DNA of 64,000 bases. Source: Bactericera cockerelli (lineage: Eukaryota > Arthropoda > Insecta > Hemiptera > Triozidae). The translations under genes and the position numbers were made by a program. Location of the stretch: positions 10,432,094-10,496,093 of the forward strand of contig CM044961.1 of assembly GCA_024516035.1 (NCBI GenBank), read 5' to 3'. Shown here one piece after another: positions 51,750-63,678 of this stretch (within the stretch, counting starts at the first letter, position 1; every line of letters starts with the position of its first letter). The notes under the pieces are model-generated. The model saw only the letters and a program-made list of their open reading frames with translations. It was not told the DNA's origin and ran no database searches.

Positions 51750-52250
51750 AAGGACTTTTTTTGCTGAAGGAAGGACTCTGTACTGGGCTCTGCGAATTCT
51801 GTTATAGATTCGCGAAGTCTTAACAAGGACTTGGTATATTAGTCCTGCGAATTCTGTGATATAGATTCGCGAAGTCTTAAGAAGGACTTAGTATTAGTCC
51901 TGCGAATTCTGTGATAGATTCACGAAGTCTAAAAAAGGACTCAGTATTAGTCCTGCGAATTCTGTTATAGATTCGTAAAATGTTAAGAAAGACTTAGTAT
52001 TAGTCCTGCGAATTCTGTGATAGATTCACGAAGTCTAAAAAAGGACTCAGTATTAGTCCTGCGAATTACGTTATAGATTCGTAAAATGTTAAGAAGGACT
52101 TAGTATTAGTCGTGCGAATTCTGTGATAGATTCGCGAAGTCTAAAGAAGGACTTAGTATTAGTCCTGCGAATTCTGTTATAGATTCGTAAAATGTTAAGA
52201 AAGACTTAGTATTAGTCGTGCGAATTCTGTGATAGATTCGCTATGTTTTC
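51750..52250 (+). repeat. Tandem array, about 58-65 bp unit
   Basis: Eight or so copies of TAGTCCTGCGAATTCTGTGA TAGATTCGCGAAGTC ... AAGGACTTAGTAT. The inner part GCGAATTC..GATTCGC is partly palindromic. Copies alternate between GCGAAGTCT and GTAAAATGTT forms, giving a two-unit higher-order period. Confidence 0.85.
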
Positions 52251-52850
52251 AGAGAAAATATTGAGCAGTCGGCATAGCTCAAAGATATTTCACAAACGAT
52301 GAAGTCAAGGTTCGAACCCGGGATGGGCGCCAATTCATTGTAATTCTTGCAAAAGTAGTAAATGGTTTTGCAGTCAATGGTTTTGAGCTCTTCCAAATCA
52401 AAGCAGCAGGTTCAATGATTATAATGCGATAACATGTATAATTTAATGAGTTATTGCAATAAAACTCAAGCAAGTGGTGATTGAAAAGCAAATTTAGTCC
52501 CTGCGTTATCATACTTATCCAGGAGTACCATTTTGCATATGTATAGCATATTATTTCAAGCATTCTTACTATTAAAATGTATTTATATACCTCTCATACA
52601 TACATAAATAATATGTATATTATAAATATACTATGCTAAAATGATGTATCATCATTTGCATAATATATTGTTGCATATCTTTTTGCTCGACCATCATCAT
52701 TTACAACCATCAGGCTTGACTGTTGTAGTATTACTGTTGGCTCCTATGCCAAACTTCGATTTTATTGGTAAATGCATTTTACTTGAAGTGCAGTATGCAG
52801 TTTCAGAAGTATAACATAATTATTCTAACTAATAAGTACTGGTAGCATAA
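52251..52850. other. AT-rich sequence, no gene seen
   Basis: Nothing recognised beyond short A/T repeats. Confidence 0.4.
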
Positions 52851-52854
52851 CAAA

Positions 52855-53155
52855 CAGTCGAACCTGGATATAAGAGAACTCAAGAGACAGGAATTTGACT
52901 CTCTTACATCCTGGTTATCTTCACTTATAGAGAGTTATATTTAACCGGAAAATCATTCTCTTATATCCAGGTTATCTTCCCGTGACGTGAAAATCGTTCT
53001 CTTATATCCAGGTTATCTTCCCTTGACGTGAAAATCGTTCACTTATATCCAGGTTATCTTCCCTTGACGTGAAAATCGTTCCTTTATATCCAGGTTATCT
53101 TCCCTAATAGAGAGTTATATTTAACCTGAGCATCGTTCTCTTATATCCAGGTTTG
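52855..53155. mobile_element. pogo-like MITE with internal tandem repeats
   Basis: Left CAGTCGAACCTGGATATAAG and right CTTATATCCAGGTTTGAC are near-perfect inverted ends. Inside are four to five copies of TTCTCTTATATCCAGGTTAT CTTCCC.TGACGTGAAAATCG, so the right terminal repeat has itself been tandemly multiplied. Confidence 0.75.
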
Positions 53156-53159
53156 ACAA

Positions 53160-53300
53160 TACTTCTTACCCTGGTGGCGACGAATTCAGGCCCGCAACGA
53201 TGTACAGCAATGCCTCATTGTGTAGAGTAGAGATAGGAAAAATAAATATAGGGCCATGCCTCGGGCCGTAACTCGTGTGCAGCCCTTGTAACCAATCTAG
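53160..53300 (+). repeat. SINE-like family E
   Basis: AATGCCTCATTGTGTAGAGT ... AATATAGGGCCATGCCTCGG ... ACTCGTGTGCAGCCCTTG. Confidence 0.65.
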
Positions 53301-53439
53301 CATGTGCTCTGGTACCTTTAGTCGTACATGTTTTCTCCAATTCATGTGGGAACAGGCGTGGCCAATGCTAAGCAGTTGCGGAACTGCAGCACCCCCTGAC
53401 GGAAAGGAAAAATTGAGGGGTTTTCTCTAGTCCTAGCTT

Positions 53440-54130
53440 CACTGAAAGAAATTTATTGTAGGGCTTACTAAAACTTTAGTAAATTTCACAAGTCTTAGGG
53501 TTGATTTAGTGACAGCAAAACGTTTTGTTAAGATTACAAATCAAATTTCGTAAACTCTATTTAGTAAAGATAATGATATCTTTCGTTCATCCAACAAATT
53601 TATGTTTAGTTACTTTTACTAAACTCATCATTGTATTTTTGACAAGAAAAATACCATTGTCTTTACTAAAGTATTTAGTAAGATCTCAAGCATGCATTCA
53701 TAATGCTTACGAATCATCTTGTTATGTTTATTAAGGTTGTTTCTTTCAATTTGTTGAATTTACAATACTGTTTAGTAAAGTTTACAAAATACTTCATTAG
53801 TCCATTCAATCGACTCAGTATGGCTTATGATAGTGTTTTGTAATTTTAAACATAGTAATAGTTGATTTAACAACCAGACTTGTTATTGCTTACGCCAGGG
53901 ATTGGTTAAATCTACTGAACTGTTTAGTAAGTTTAAGCAACCCATTTCGTTCACACTATTGACTCGTCTAGTAAACCTTACAAACAATACTAGTAAATTT
54001 TAATGATGGTTTCAGTAAACTTCACTGATAACCTCAGTAATCTTCACTGATAACCTCAGTAAACTTCACTGAAAATCATAGTGAACTTCAGAAACGCCTG
54101 AAGTAAACTTTTACAACAATTTCAGTAACT
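53440..54130. repeat. Degenerate TTTAGTAAA-rich array
   Basis: Dozens of TTTAGTAAA, CAGTAAACTTCACTGA and GATAACCTCAGTAA words at irregular spacing, clearest at 54000-54130 as a ~30-bp repeat. The words are near self-complementary (TTTAGTAAA / TTTACTAAA). Confidence 0.7.
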
Positions 54131-54517
54131 AAGTTATTATGAGAAAATAATTCAAAATATAATTGAAATAATTTAAAAATATGCATGTATGCAACGCTTT
54201 TATTTAAAAATACAGATTAATTTGTTGAAAACATTTAAAATACATTAAGAGACATTTAAAATACATACAATTAAAGTTTTAAATGATGAAATACTTGCAT
54301 TAAATAAATAAAAAAGAATCACCAACCACACAAATTCACACGGCTCACTTACACAACACACTAAGTACACATCAACCACATTCACATAACAAACAACAAA
54401 CAAACACAGACTTAGACAACACATCAAATAACCAAAATCTCACACCACCTATCAACCAAATCCAGACTTACACAAAACACCCAATAACTAAACTTTCACA
54501 ATACCTATGAACCCAAA
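54131..54517. other. AT-rich sequence before gap
   Basis: 54420-54517 has two copies of a CACACCACCTATCAACCAAA/ACTTACACAAAACACCC-type unit of about 60 bp. No gene seen. Confidence 0.4.
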
Positions 54518-54617
54518 NNNNNNNNNNNNNNNNNNNNNNNNNNNNNNNNNNNNNNNNNNNNNNNNNNNNNNNNNNNNNNNNNNNNNNNNNNNNNNNNNNN
54601 NNNNNNNNNNNNNNNNN
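54518..54617. other. Assembly gap (100 N)
   Basis: Exactly 100 N, located directly at an inverted transposase fragment. Confidence 0.99.
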
Positions 54618-54766
54618 CTCTATCTAGCTCCTCAGGTGTGATGTTGCGGCAGATCCCAATGATGCGCACCTTCATCTTTTCCACATCTGTTGGACTGTTT
54701 GGTATGTTAAATCTTTCACCTTTCCCCACAGGTAAAAATCCATGACGGTAAGGTCCAGGGTGCTGA
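54618..54766 (-). pseudogene. Mariner-like transposase fragment, inverted copy
   Basis: The minus strand encodes the same DLTVMDFYLWGKVKDLTY and KVRIIGICRNITPEELDR block as 55190-55337. It is cut by the gap on its C-terminal side. Only the C-terminal part of the DDE domain is present. Confidence 0.8.
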
Positions 54767-55065
54767 GGGCTTGGTCCTCCTCTACCGATCCATCTCTTAG
54801 GGAACAAGCGATTAAGTTGTACTCGCACCCTCAGATAAAAATGAGGTATAATTTAACCTATTCACTTGATCCGGGGCAGATAGCTCTTAATCTAGAGAGA
54901 TATGAAAAGGATGGGAATTACTCGCCTTTAGAATTTGCTCAATACACGTGTAAGGAATGGCCGAATCTCTTGCTATATCTCGGATGCTGACTTCAGGGTT
55001 TACAGTAGCGCCAGAACGAAAATTAATACTATTATCATCAGTTGTCGTTCTTTTTCTAATTTTGT

Positions 55066-55170
55066 AGAGGTGAGTTACCTACATCGTACACACAAACTTC
55101 AGGCACGGACTCGTGCCATGACTCACGCGTATGAAAATAAACGCATTTCAGAGGTTATCGCAGAATGTTC
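55066..55170 (+). repeat. Direct repeat flanking the transposase fragment, copy 1
   Basis: AGAGGTGAGTTACCTACATC ... GGCACGGACTCGTG..ATGACTCACGCG ... AACGCATTTCAGA occurs here and again at 55404-55503. The transposase 3' flank has therefore been duplicated upstream of the fragment. Confidence 0.8.
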
Positions 55171-55182
55171 ATTTTTTTTCGT

Positions 55183-55406
55183 CTGCCCGCACCCTGGACC
55201 TCACCGTCATGGATTTTTACCTGTGGGGAAAGGTGAAAGATTTAACATACCAAACCAGTCCAACAGATGTGGAAAAGATGAAGGTGCGCATCATTGGGAT
55301 CTGCCGCAACATCACACCTGAGGAGCTAGATAGAGTTCATGCCACCTATCCTGGCAGACTCAGGAAATGTATTGCAGCAGAGGATAGTGTTTTTGAACAT
55401 CTGTAG
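55183..55406 (+). pseudogene. Mariner-like transposase C-terminal fragment
   Basis: The frame reads TLDLTVMDFYLWGKVKDLTY, TDVEKMKVRIIGICRNITPE and HATYPGRLRKCIAAEDSVFE then HL and TAG. This is the C-terminus of insect mariner/Tc-type DDE transposases (PDL..DF.LWG with the last catalytic acidic residue, then ITPE.L.RV ... R...CI...G..FEHL). The N-terminal helix-turn-helix and the first two catalytic aspartates are missing, so it cannot be active. Confidence 0.82.
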
Positions 55407-55503
55407 AGGTGAGTTACCTAAATTGTACATACAAACTTCAGGCACGGACTCGTGTCATGACTCACGCGCACGGAAATGAACGCATTTCAGACGTTATTCG
55501 TCT
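55404..55503 (+). repeat. Direct repeat flanking the transposase fragment, copy 2
   Basis: Matches 55066-55170 with a few substitutions and begins at the transposase stop codon. Confidence 0.8.
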
Positions 55504-55756
55504 GCCATTTTAAGGGAAAAAATCGCAGAGAGTTAATTTTTTTTGCATTGTATGCTAATTATTTTCTTCTTTTATGTGCAAGAAAAAAAAATAGGGGGTC
55601 GAATTTAAATTTCTGGACTTTTGGTCTTTTGAACCTGAAAAAAGTTTATGACCAATTTAAGGACCTATGACTTCCTTTAAGAATAAAAGCAAGTACATTG
55701 AATTAAAGTAGAGAACTTTACCTATTTTATGACGTTTTTAGTTTATTCACAACGTT

Positions 55757-56100
55757 TACCGGGTGCCCGTAATGACATCCGCAACCTGGGTCTATTTTCT
55801 TCTAAAAACCGTGTTTTTTCGGGACTCGAACCAAGGAATATTTTTTTTCTTTTTATTAATGTTACTAACTTGCTTTGCATGTTTTGAATGTAAAATAAAA
55901 AAATATGCATTCCATTTAAAATTCGGGAGGAAACGGACATGTGCCCCCTGAAAACGCCCTTAGGGGCGGTGGGCGGAGGTTCAAAATATTTTCCCATGAA
56001 ACTTCAGACTTGATATTGGGGACCAATTTTTTGTTTCAAGATCTTAACTCAAACCGTTCTCGAGAAAAAGATAGTGGCTGGGTGGTTTCGATCACCCTGT
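55757..56100. mobile_element. Possible mariner-like MITE at inner edge of right arm
   Basis: Left CCGGGTGCCCGTAATGACAT after TTTA, right GGTGGTTTCGATCACCCTG before TATA; the ends are only loosely complementary. The last base sits immediately before the right inverted-repeat arm. 55507-55756 holds no recognised feature. Confidence 0.4.
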
Positions 56101-58216
56101 ATAAATAAAGCAAATAAATTAAACAGATATACATACGCATCAGGTAAACACCGTAGTCAGTAAATACGTATGTATATAATAAGCAAATAAACAGCTATAC
56201 ATACGCAGGTAAAAACACCGTAGTCAGTAAATACGTATGTATATAATAAGCAAATGAATTACACATCAGATACATAACGTAAGTAAATAAATTATAATTA
56301 CAAAGACATGATTCTTTTCACGTACTACTCACTGATCCTAGGTAGATGTAATGTCATTTATGTCGTGATATGTCTTGTATTTATGTGCATAGATGAATCA
56401 CTGTCTCGTATTGTCATGAGCGATTTTAGAAAATAAATCAATGCAATTATAGGTAGATCAATAATTGTACAGCAAAAATAAATCAGTACTGTAGTACTGT
56501 TATCATATTTGTTTTAACCAGGAACAAGGCCCTGTAATTGCTTGGATTTTTTTTTTTTTCATGGTTAAATCCTCAAATACATTATCAGGATATATCCTTG
56601 CATTGGGTGGGATTCAAACTTACAGTTCCACGACTTTCGAGTCCTGAAAACGCCTCAGCCTAGTGACATGTACCTTTTGAATTATAATTCTGCTCTGTTT
56701 CATTACATTAGAAATCTGCATCTGCAGTGGTAAATGTTACGACCAATACCTACGAACTTGATCTATCTCCAACGAATCTGGTGTGAAAACACACGAGCAA
56801 AAGACTTAGCTCGAGAGCGTGTGAAAATAAAATCCACGTTAATTAACAACCTTAATCAAGGTGTGAAATTAACCACTGCACCTGTCTCCCGCCAACCTTT
56901 GCTCGACAATCAGGAGGGCGCAGGTTCAAATCTCGGTCAAGGACGAAAACTTAATTCTGACTTATGGGACACAGTTCTGGCAGTTGCTCGGATTTTTCAG
57001 ACCGTTTAGTCCGTTCTATAGGTTTGGTGTTTACCTTCTGTTGCCCACTGGTTGCTTGCATTCCTTCCATTGATTGGTGGGAATTCCTTAATTTTATTGT
57101 CATATATTATCGTATTGTGGGTTTAAGTGATATTACTATCCAGATAAAGTTATATAACTAATCAGTTAAGTGATATTACAATGCGATTAAAGTGATGCAG
57201 ATAAGAAATGTATATCACAATTGAAATAGCAAAAAAGTGATGGTGGATACAAAACAGAATAATACTCAATTTCTATTTTAGAAATGTCTTGGTTTTTAAC
57301 GACCTAAGTAGCTCAATAGATCAGACAGCGGGCTTGAAATCAGGAGGTTGGTGGTTCAAGTCCCAAGCATGGTGAATTCAAGGGTTGAAGATTGTGACGT
57401 CACTCTTGTGATTATTACAAATATGAAATCCACAGCACCAATTGTCTTAGTTCTTTTAATATGGCTCCACCATTCCAGTTTTTTATACTAATAAAAAGTG
57501 TGGTAAGATTCAAGTTATGAAAAAATGGACATTAATGAGGCACAGGATAGGTGGTGGTGATGATCTGGGTAATTCTAATAAAAATTATATCAACATGTAT
57601 ATGAAAAAGTGTCTATTAACTTAGTTTAAACTGGTTTAAAACTATCATTTGCGTCTTCTTCAATTCAAGATTAAAACAAAGAGAAAAGTGACGACACTTC
57701 AGGGCTCTCTAGGGAATTTTTTAATGGGGTAGAATTTGTACCAGATTTTGTCACGTGATCACTGTTACTATAACCAGATAACCACATGACAACTCTTGCC
57801 ATCACACACATGGTAACTATTTGACTTGTGTGTGAAGTAAGCTTCGACACATTCCAGACTTTTTCATTAAAAAAATAAGTAAATAAAGTAAATCGTTCTC
57901 TATGGACTCCTGTGGGAGTTGAAACGTTTTATGAAATCTGTTAAAATATTATCCTGTGAACGCTTTCTAATGATTACAAGATATTTAACTAAGTTAGCGT
58001 TTTCAGCTGGTGGGTCTAGGGATAGTGTTCTGTCGCCTTAAGAATTGAGAAGGTATCTCTCTATTTCGAAGGTGTTCAGACAACTCCAATATTCAGCAGC
58101 TGTTCAGTATGCAGGGATATACATTATACATAGCTCAGAACCCAATACATACTGTAAAAACATGGTAGGTACATAACATACATTTATTTAATGTAGTATA
58201 AATACTTAAAATAGCC

Positions 58217-58480
58217 ATAAGTATGTATTTAACATAGACATATCCAAAGCGTTCAACACTGTCCCCAGAGAGGAATTTTCGACATTGATCGAGTACCCAC
58301 TCTTGACGATGATTATTCTCTTTATGTTATTTGTTCACTTCTTTTCTAATATTTTTTACACAGTTGATAATTTTTGCTCCGTTGTTTCGCGTCATTTCCT
58401 GCAATGGCGTCACTCAAGGTTGCCTGATTGGCCCCTTCTGTTCATCTGTTGTCAGAGTGGCGCCCAGGCTAATGAGCAAA
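58217..58480 (+). pseudogene. Reverse transcriptase relic (right arm)
   Basis: FNIDISKAFNTVPREEF (motif A region) and, in another frame, ISCNGVTQGCLIGPF (motif B). Mirror of 42200-42465. Downstream, a block of about 53 bp with CTCTGTCTTCCCCTAACAAC is tandemly doubled (58588-58690) only in this arm. Confidence 0.6.
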
Positions 58481-61235
58481 CCTCTGAACCTCGCCCCTTG
58501 CAAATTTTTTGCATCCTTCTGTCTTCCTCTGACTCTGACATTCATCTGTCTTTTTATAATATAATTATTGTCTTCTGTACAAGTTCTCTGTCTTCCCCTA
58601 ACAACTGTTCAGCATAAGTCTCCTATATATGTTTTTCTCTGTCTTCCCCTAACAACTGTTCAGCATAAGTCTCCTATATATGTTTAATATAATATTTACT
58701 CTGGTCTTCTGTCTTACATCCATCCTCCTCCAACGTATTTCCATTTACGTAGTGTTGCCACTTTTCTTGCAAAGTGTTGCCATAATTTTTACAGCAATTA
58801 TCTCCCTGATTGTGTTTGCTCATGTCCATTTGAATAGCGTTTGTACTTCGTATGTCCATTAGAACAGCGTTTGTACTAAGCGAGAGAGGGACAGTTGATG
58901 AAGATTAATTCGTTTGGTCGCGACAAGGTGACGATCCCATGTGTCGTCGATTGTGAGAACATGGCTCTGATGTAAGTTATGGTCTCTTGTCCCGGTGTGG
59001 TTATGGTCAAAGGTATTTATGGTAATATCATTGCCAAGACCATCATCCGTTTTGCTATTTACACCCAGATATAAAATATATGGAAAGTGCAAATAGATAA
59101 TAGAAAACATACAGGATGTAGAATTTTTTCATACCATTAAAAAAGTTCACAAGGGGTCGAAATGTGACTCTTAAACACTCCGAAGCAATGCTAAAATAGT
59201 TAGTTATATTGATATATTAGTTCAGTTTTATTGTTTATTGTAAATTCATTAACAAAAATAATACACTTATTAATTACCAAGCGACATGGACACCACAATC
59301 AAAGGGCTAGAAAACGTCAGACAATGACAGCTCGGAGGCAACGTCCAGACAACCCAATCAGAAGAAACACAAAACAATCATTGGAGTATTGGAGGCACAA
59401 CACAATCAATCTCACTACCAAGTCAACAAGACACACGATCAAGAAGTCACAGACTTGGCCAGACACAAAACTGGGAGTCGGATAGACACACAACAAGAAT
59501 GGTTCAAAGAAAGATACGGAAAGAGTCAAAGAAAGATAATACAGTAGACGTCAAACAAGACCATTACAGTCGTAGACATCAATATTGGGAGAGAGGAATT
59601 AATAAGATATGTAGACGGAAGAGACAAACAAGACAAAGCCCCAGACGTCAATATTGAAAGAAATTAAGAAAGGACTTATCTAAACAATAGGGGAGACAAT
59701 AGCGGATGATTACGAGGAAACAAACAAACAATTAGAGAGCGAGACACAAATCCAGCAGTGCCCATACAAACAAACCCAGCAGCAATCATGATACCCAATA
59801 ATCATCCCACAGTCCTCGCCAGTCTCGATGACTTCTTGGAAACTAATCCCTTCAAAGGGATTCATCTTTAGGCTATCTCGGTAACAATCTATCTTATTAG
59901 TGGTTGATGCGGGGACCCCCGTGGTTTTCATCGTCAAGGCAGTGTATGGACTCCAGATCTACAAGATTGGCTGTTCTACTCCCAAACATGGCAAAATTTA
60001 GAGAAGATTGAAATCGCTTTCTACCAAGTAAAGTTGAATGTAAAAATAATGACAAGTTTTAAAGGAATTTCGATACTAACTTATTGAGAGAAAAAAAAAA
60101 AACAAAAAAATAGTGAATAACAGATTAAATTAAATATAAATCGTTCTCTACCACCCAACCTCGACCTCACATCCAACAAATCGTGACTCTCTTCCGTTTA
60201 TCCGCCTCTATCGACTCCGAATCTTCGACGGCTAGACCTATCCTAGAATAACAACTAGGTGAAGGGTCTGTCCTATATTCCAATTACATTATCATCAATT
60301 TCCTCAGTACATTCTATTTTTTGTAGTACAAAAAATATTATTAGTACTATTATCATGTTGATAATAGTACTAATGTATTTTTGTATTTTTAACAACTAAT
60401 ATTATTAGTACTATTATCATGTTGATGATTAAATCCCATGGTATGTATGAGTTTATCACTATCACAACTACCATCAGCAGTAGTATTTTCATCAGTATCA
60501 GTAGTACACTCTTTATCATCAGTAGAAGGATTATCAGGCAATACATGGCATCAGTACATCATCATTGTTATCAGTAGCGACAAGATTATTAGCGAGGGCT
60601 ATCATCACCATCAGAATAAGTTAACATTAGGGTCATCAGTAGTAGTAATGGTATTATCAGGAAGGTTTCACAGCAGGGCATGACATGGCATCACCCCTGC
60701 CTCAATTCAGAAACCATCACAGCGTTGGCGCCACCTGATAAAAAAACAATAAACCTATTATTATTATCATCTCTACAGGGTGAAGCAGCGCCATGGAAAA
60801 AAATATACAGGGTAAAAAATTCTGCTCAGATTTTTTTAACTACGATTGCTTTACCATCCATGGTCGTTCAAAAGGTTTAACAACTAGGCCAAAATGACTT
60901 GGGCCCAAGTTCCTCAGGGGACCCACATGAGGAGCCTGGGCCCAAATGGGGAAAAATTGGGGACCCATATTAGTGAGAAGCCGGACATGGGCACGGCCCT
61001 GCGAATCACATTGACACTGTCAGCACTCCACCTGAACCGTATAAAGACTATAAGGAGGTTCTACTTATGATCTAACAGGTCTAGACTAGAGGATAAATAA
61101 TTAGTGTGACCACCTTAGCCTAGACCTAGGCAAACAATAGTTTAGCCTAGACAACGAACTAGTGTAGTACGTCAATTACCTACGAGTATATTGCAACCGA
61201 ACTGGAAGGATTCTCCTTAACCATAATACAAAGGA

Positions 61236-61386
61236 AATTCGTAGTCGACTTCAGTAGCTTGATCGATAAGTCAGCGGACTTGTAACCTGGATGTCGGTGG
61301 TTCAAGTCCCGGTTTCAGCTTAGATTTAGTAATGCGAGTTTGATTAGTTGTGATAACACGAAAGTGATTAACACAAATATGATAAC
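61236..61386 (+). repeat. tRNA-derived SINE, family B (right arm)
   Basis: GTCGACTTCAGTAGCTTGAT ... GGTTCAAGTCCC ... GTTGTGATAACACGAAAGTG ... TATGATAAC. Confidence 0.85.
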
Positions 61387-61959
61387 ATTGGTAATTAATA
61401 GTCAAATGCGCTGTATACTAACGAGATTAGAGGAGGTAAGTTTTAAAATTCGACAACTACATTTTGAAATCGCTGTAAGGATTTGTAACTCTGCAGGTGT
61501 AAAAAATAACGCTTCAAAAACACTGACATCGCCGATAAAGGTAACCGTCCACAGCGTCAACTCAACTTCACGAAGTGTGAAGATATCTCACTTTGCCTTT
61601 TCCCAAACCTACTTGGGGTCGGCGTCGTTCAACCTCTCTTCCTCATGGTTGAGGGTGGCTGGTTCCAGCACTCCTACTTCTACCACTTACGACTAAATGT
61701 CCTTCCCAACCCTGTTGAGAGCGCCAATGTTAAGTTATTGACTGTTGTCCAGACAAAGCTGACACCGTTTCTGTTGAACGTTTCACAGCGAGATAATTTA
61801 AACTCCCCCAGTGCGATAATTTAACCCCACCCCCTAAGGGCAAAGGGTAAAACGAAAATTTACACCTAAACACGAAATAGATCATTTCTCAGCACCAACC
61901 GTGTTAGCAAATGACAATCATGTCACGCATTACGCACTCTACCTAGTTGTAGGGAAGCC

Positions 61960-62290
61960 TGCTGGGGGGAATTTCGTATTTCACCCTCAAATGTCGTCGT
62001 GAGGCGTCACAAAATTGTCGTCGGAAGACGTCAGTGACGTCACAGCTAGTTGAGACGCCGCGCCGGGCGCCTTATTCTTGTGATGAGTGGAGTGCTTGAC
62101 TTCAGATACGGTGCGGAGCAAGGAGGAGGAGGGGTGGAAGGGTGAGGGGTATTGTCTAGGGGGGAGGGGGAGGGGGGGGGTAGTGAATCTGAGCAAAGAG
62201 GGGCGGGGGGCTATTCTAGAGGTGGGACAAGGGGAGGAAACAGCAAGAAGAGAGAGGAAGAGAGAGAGAGACGATGGGAAGAGGGTTCTT
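61960..62290. promoter_or_regulatory. GC-rich, CRE-containing block (right arm)
   Basis: Mirror of 38320-38700: perfect TGACGTCA at 62035-62042, CGCCGCGCCGGGCGCC, G-rich runs and (GA)n. Confidence 0.35.
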
Positions 62291-63678
62291 CATCATGAGA
62301 TTTCAACTTGACCTGGGGTTATGGACCTTGGCACTACGTAATTTGTGGGGAGGACAGAGGAGCAGATTTGAAATGGTGTCACACTTACTCAAAAGCTCCT
62401 TACAAGACAATCTAGACATGTGTCAATTGTGTCATATTTAGGACTCGAACCACCGGCCTCCAAGTTACGACTCCACCGCCTTATCGATCGAGCGACTGAG
62501 GTTAGATGAAGTAGTTAGTAGGTACACCTACACACGTAATATATATTTATCCGAAAGCACATAGATATTCCATATACCAACAACACTGTTTATAGTGGCT
62601 GATGGGATTCAATTTGGAAGTTTTAAGAAGACTTTCATAGTTAAAAAAAAAAAGGTTTATAGTGTCTATATATTAGTTTCCAAAATAGCGGAAAGCTTTC
62701 GTTCGTCCGCCTGTTATCGTCAGCGATAAGCTATGATGGATGGGCTCCTGCCGTAGACTCATTTGCCTGTCGCCGCCCTATGCCGTCGAGACGGGTAGAC
62801 CTTTCAAACTTTCCTGCTCCCCCCCTCCTCTAGCTCCCGTCAGTCAGTCTGGAGGTTTTATTTATTAGAATAATGTACATTATGTGAATGCTCCTTAGTT
62901 TCGTACTATTCATATTAATGGGTATAGGACTTTTGGATAGTTTATGGTGTTTTATTGTTTGATTTTTGGAGCCAAAAATACTGGAGGGGAGAATTTTTTC
63001 TTTTTCACGAGGTAGTCTTAGTTTTGTAGAGAAGAAAAGAAGTTTTGTTTTCGGCCTTAAAGTTCGTGTAATTATTATACATAAATATTAAGAGTTCATG
63101 TCAATGTCATAATTATTGCTTTGGGAGTCCGACATACAAAGGGTGGTGGCGGAAACCATTGTTTTTGCTTTTCGTATTCTCTAGCTAGTAGAAATTTGAT
63201 TTAATGATGAGATGCTGAGAAAGAGAAAGTTTAATTTAAATTAACTTGCTACTTAAAAAAAACATAGACAACAATAATAATAAATACGTAATTAAGAAAT
63301 CTACAAGATAATCCAGTTTTTTTTTTTAAATTTCATTCATTTCAATTGCGATGCTAATTATCACGATTCAAATTAAAAAATCAAACAATAAGAAGCAAAT
63401 TAATCACAACAGACAAAAAAAAATCAGCAAGATATTGTCATCAGCTAGAACACCATTTGTGTGACCTCAATGAGAAAACAAAGGAACGCGAAATAGGTCA
63501 CAGATACGGAATGTAGGACGCCTTTGTTTCGGATTGAATAGAGCCACGGGGTTGTCTAGCCTGGTTTATTAATCTAGAAGCCTAGAGACTATTTCATAGT
63601 TCGCTTCAAACTTGCGGCGAAATTAATAATACAACAAAAACAAAAAATCGGATACTAAATTAAGATTTTTAGCTTTTT

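Larger units (their letters stand above)
56101..63678 (-). repeat. Giant inverted repeat, right arm (about 7.6 kb)
   Basis: Reverse complement of 36915-44862 (see left arm). Internal features mirrored: SINE-B relative 57298-57380, RT relic 58217-58480, SINE-B 61236-61386, CRE block 61960-62290, SINE-B head 62435-62515. Sequence outside 63678 and 36915 does not match, so both outer limits are defined to within a few bases. Confidence 0.93.

Noticed and set aside
36915..63678. Maverick/Polinton or other giant DNA virus-like transposon
   Set aside because: No DNA polymerase B, integrase, packaging ATPase or capsid-like frame is seen between the arms; only LINE, SINE and transposase relics.
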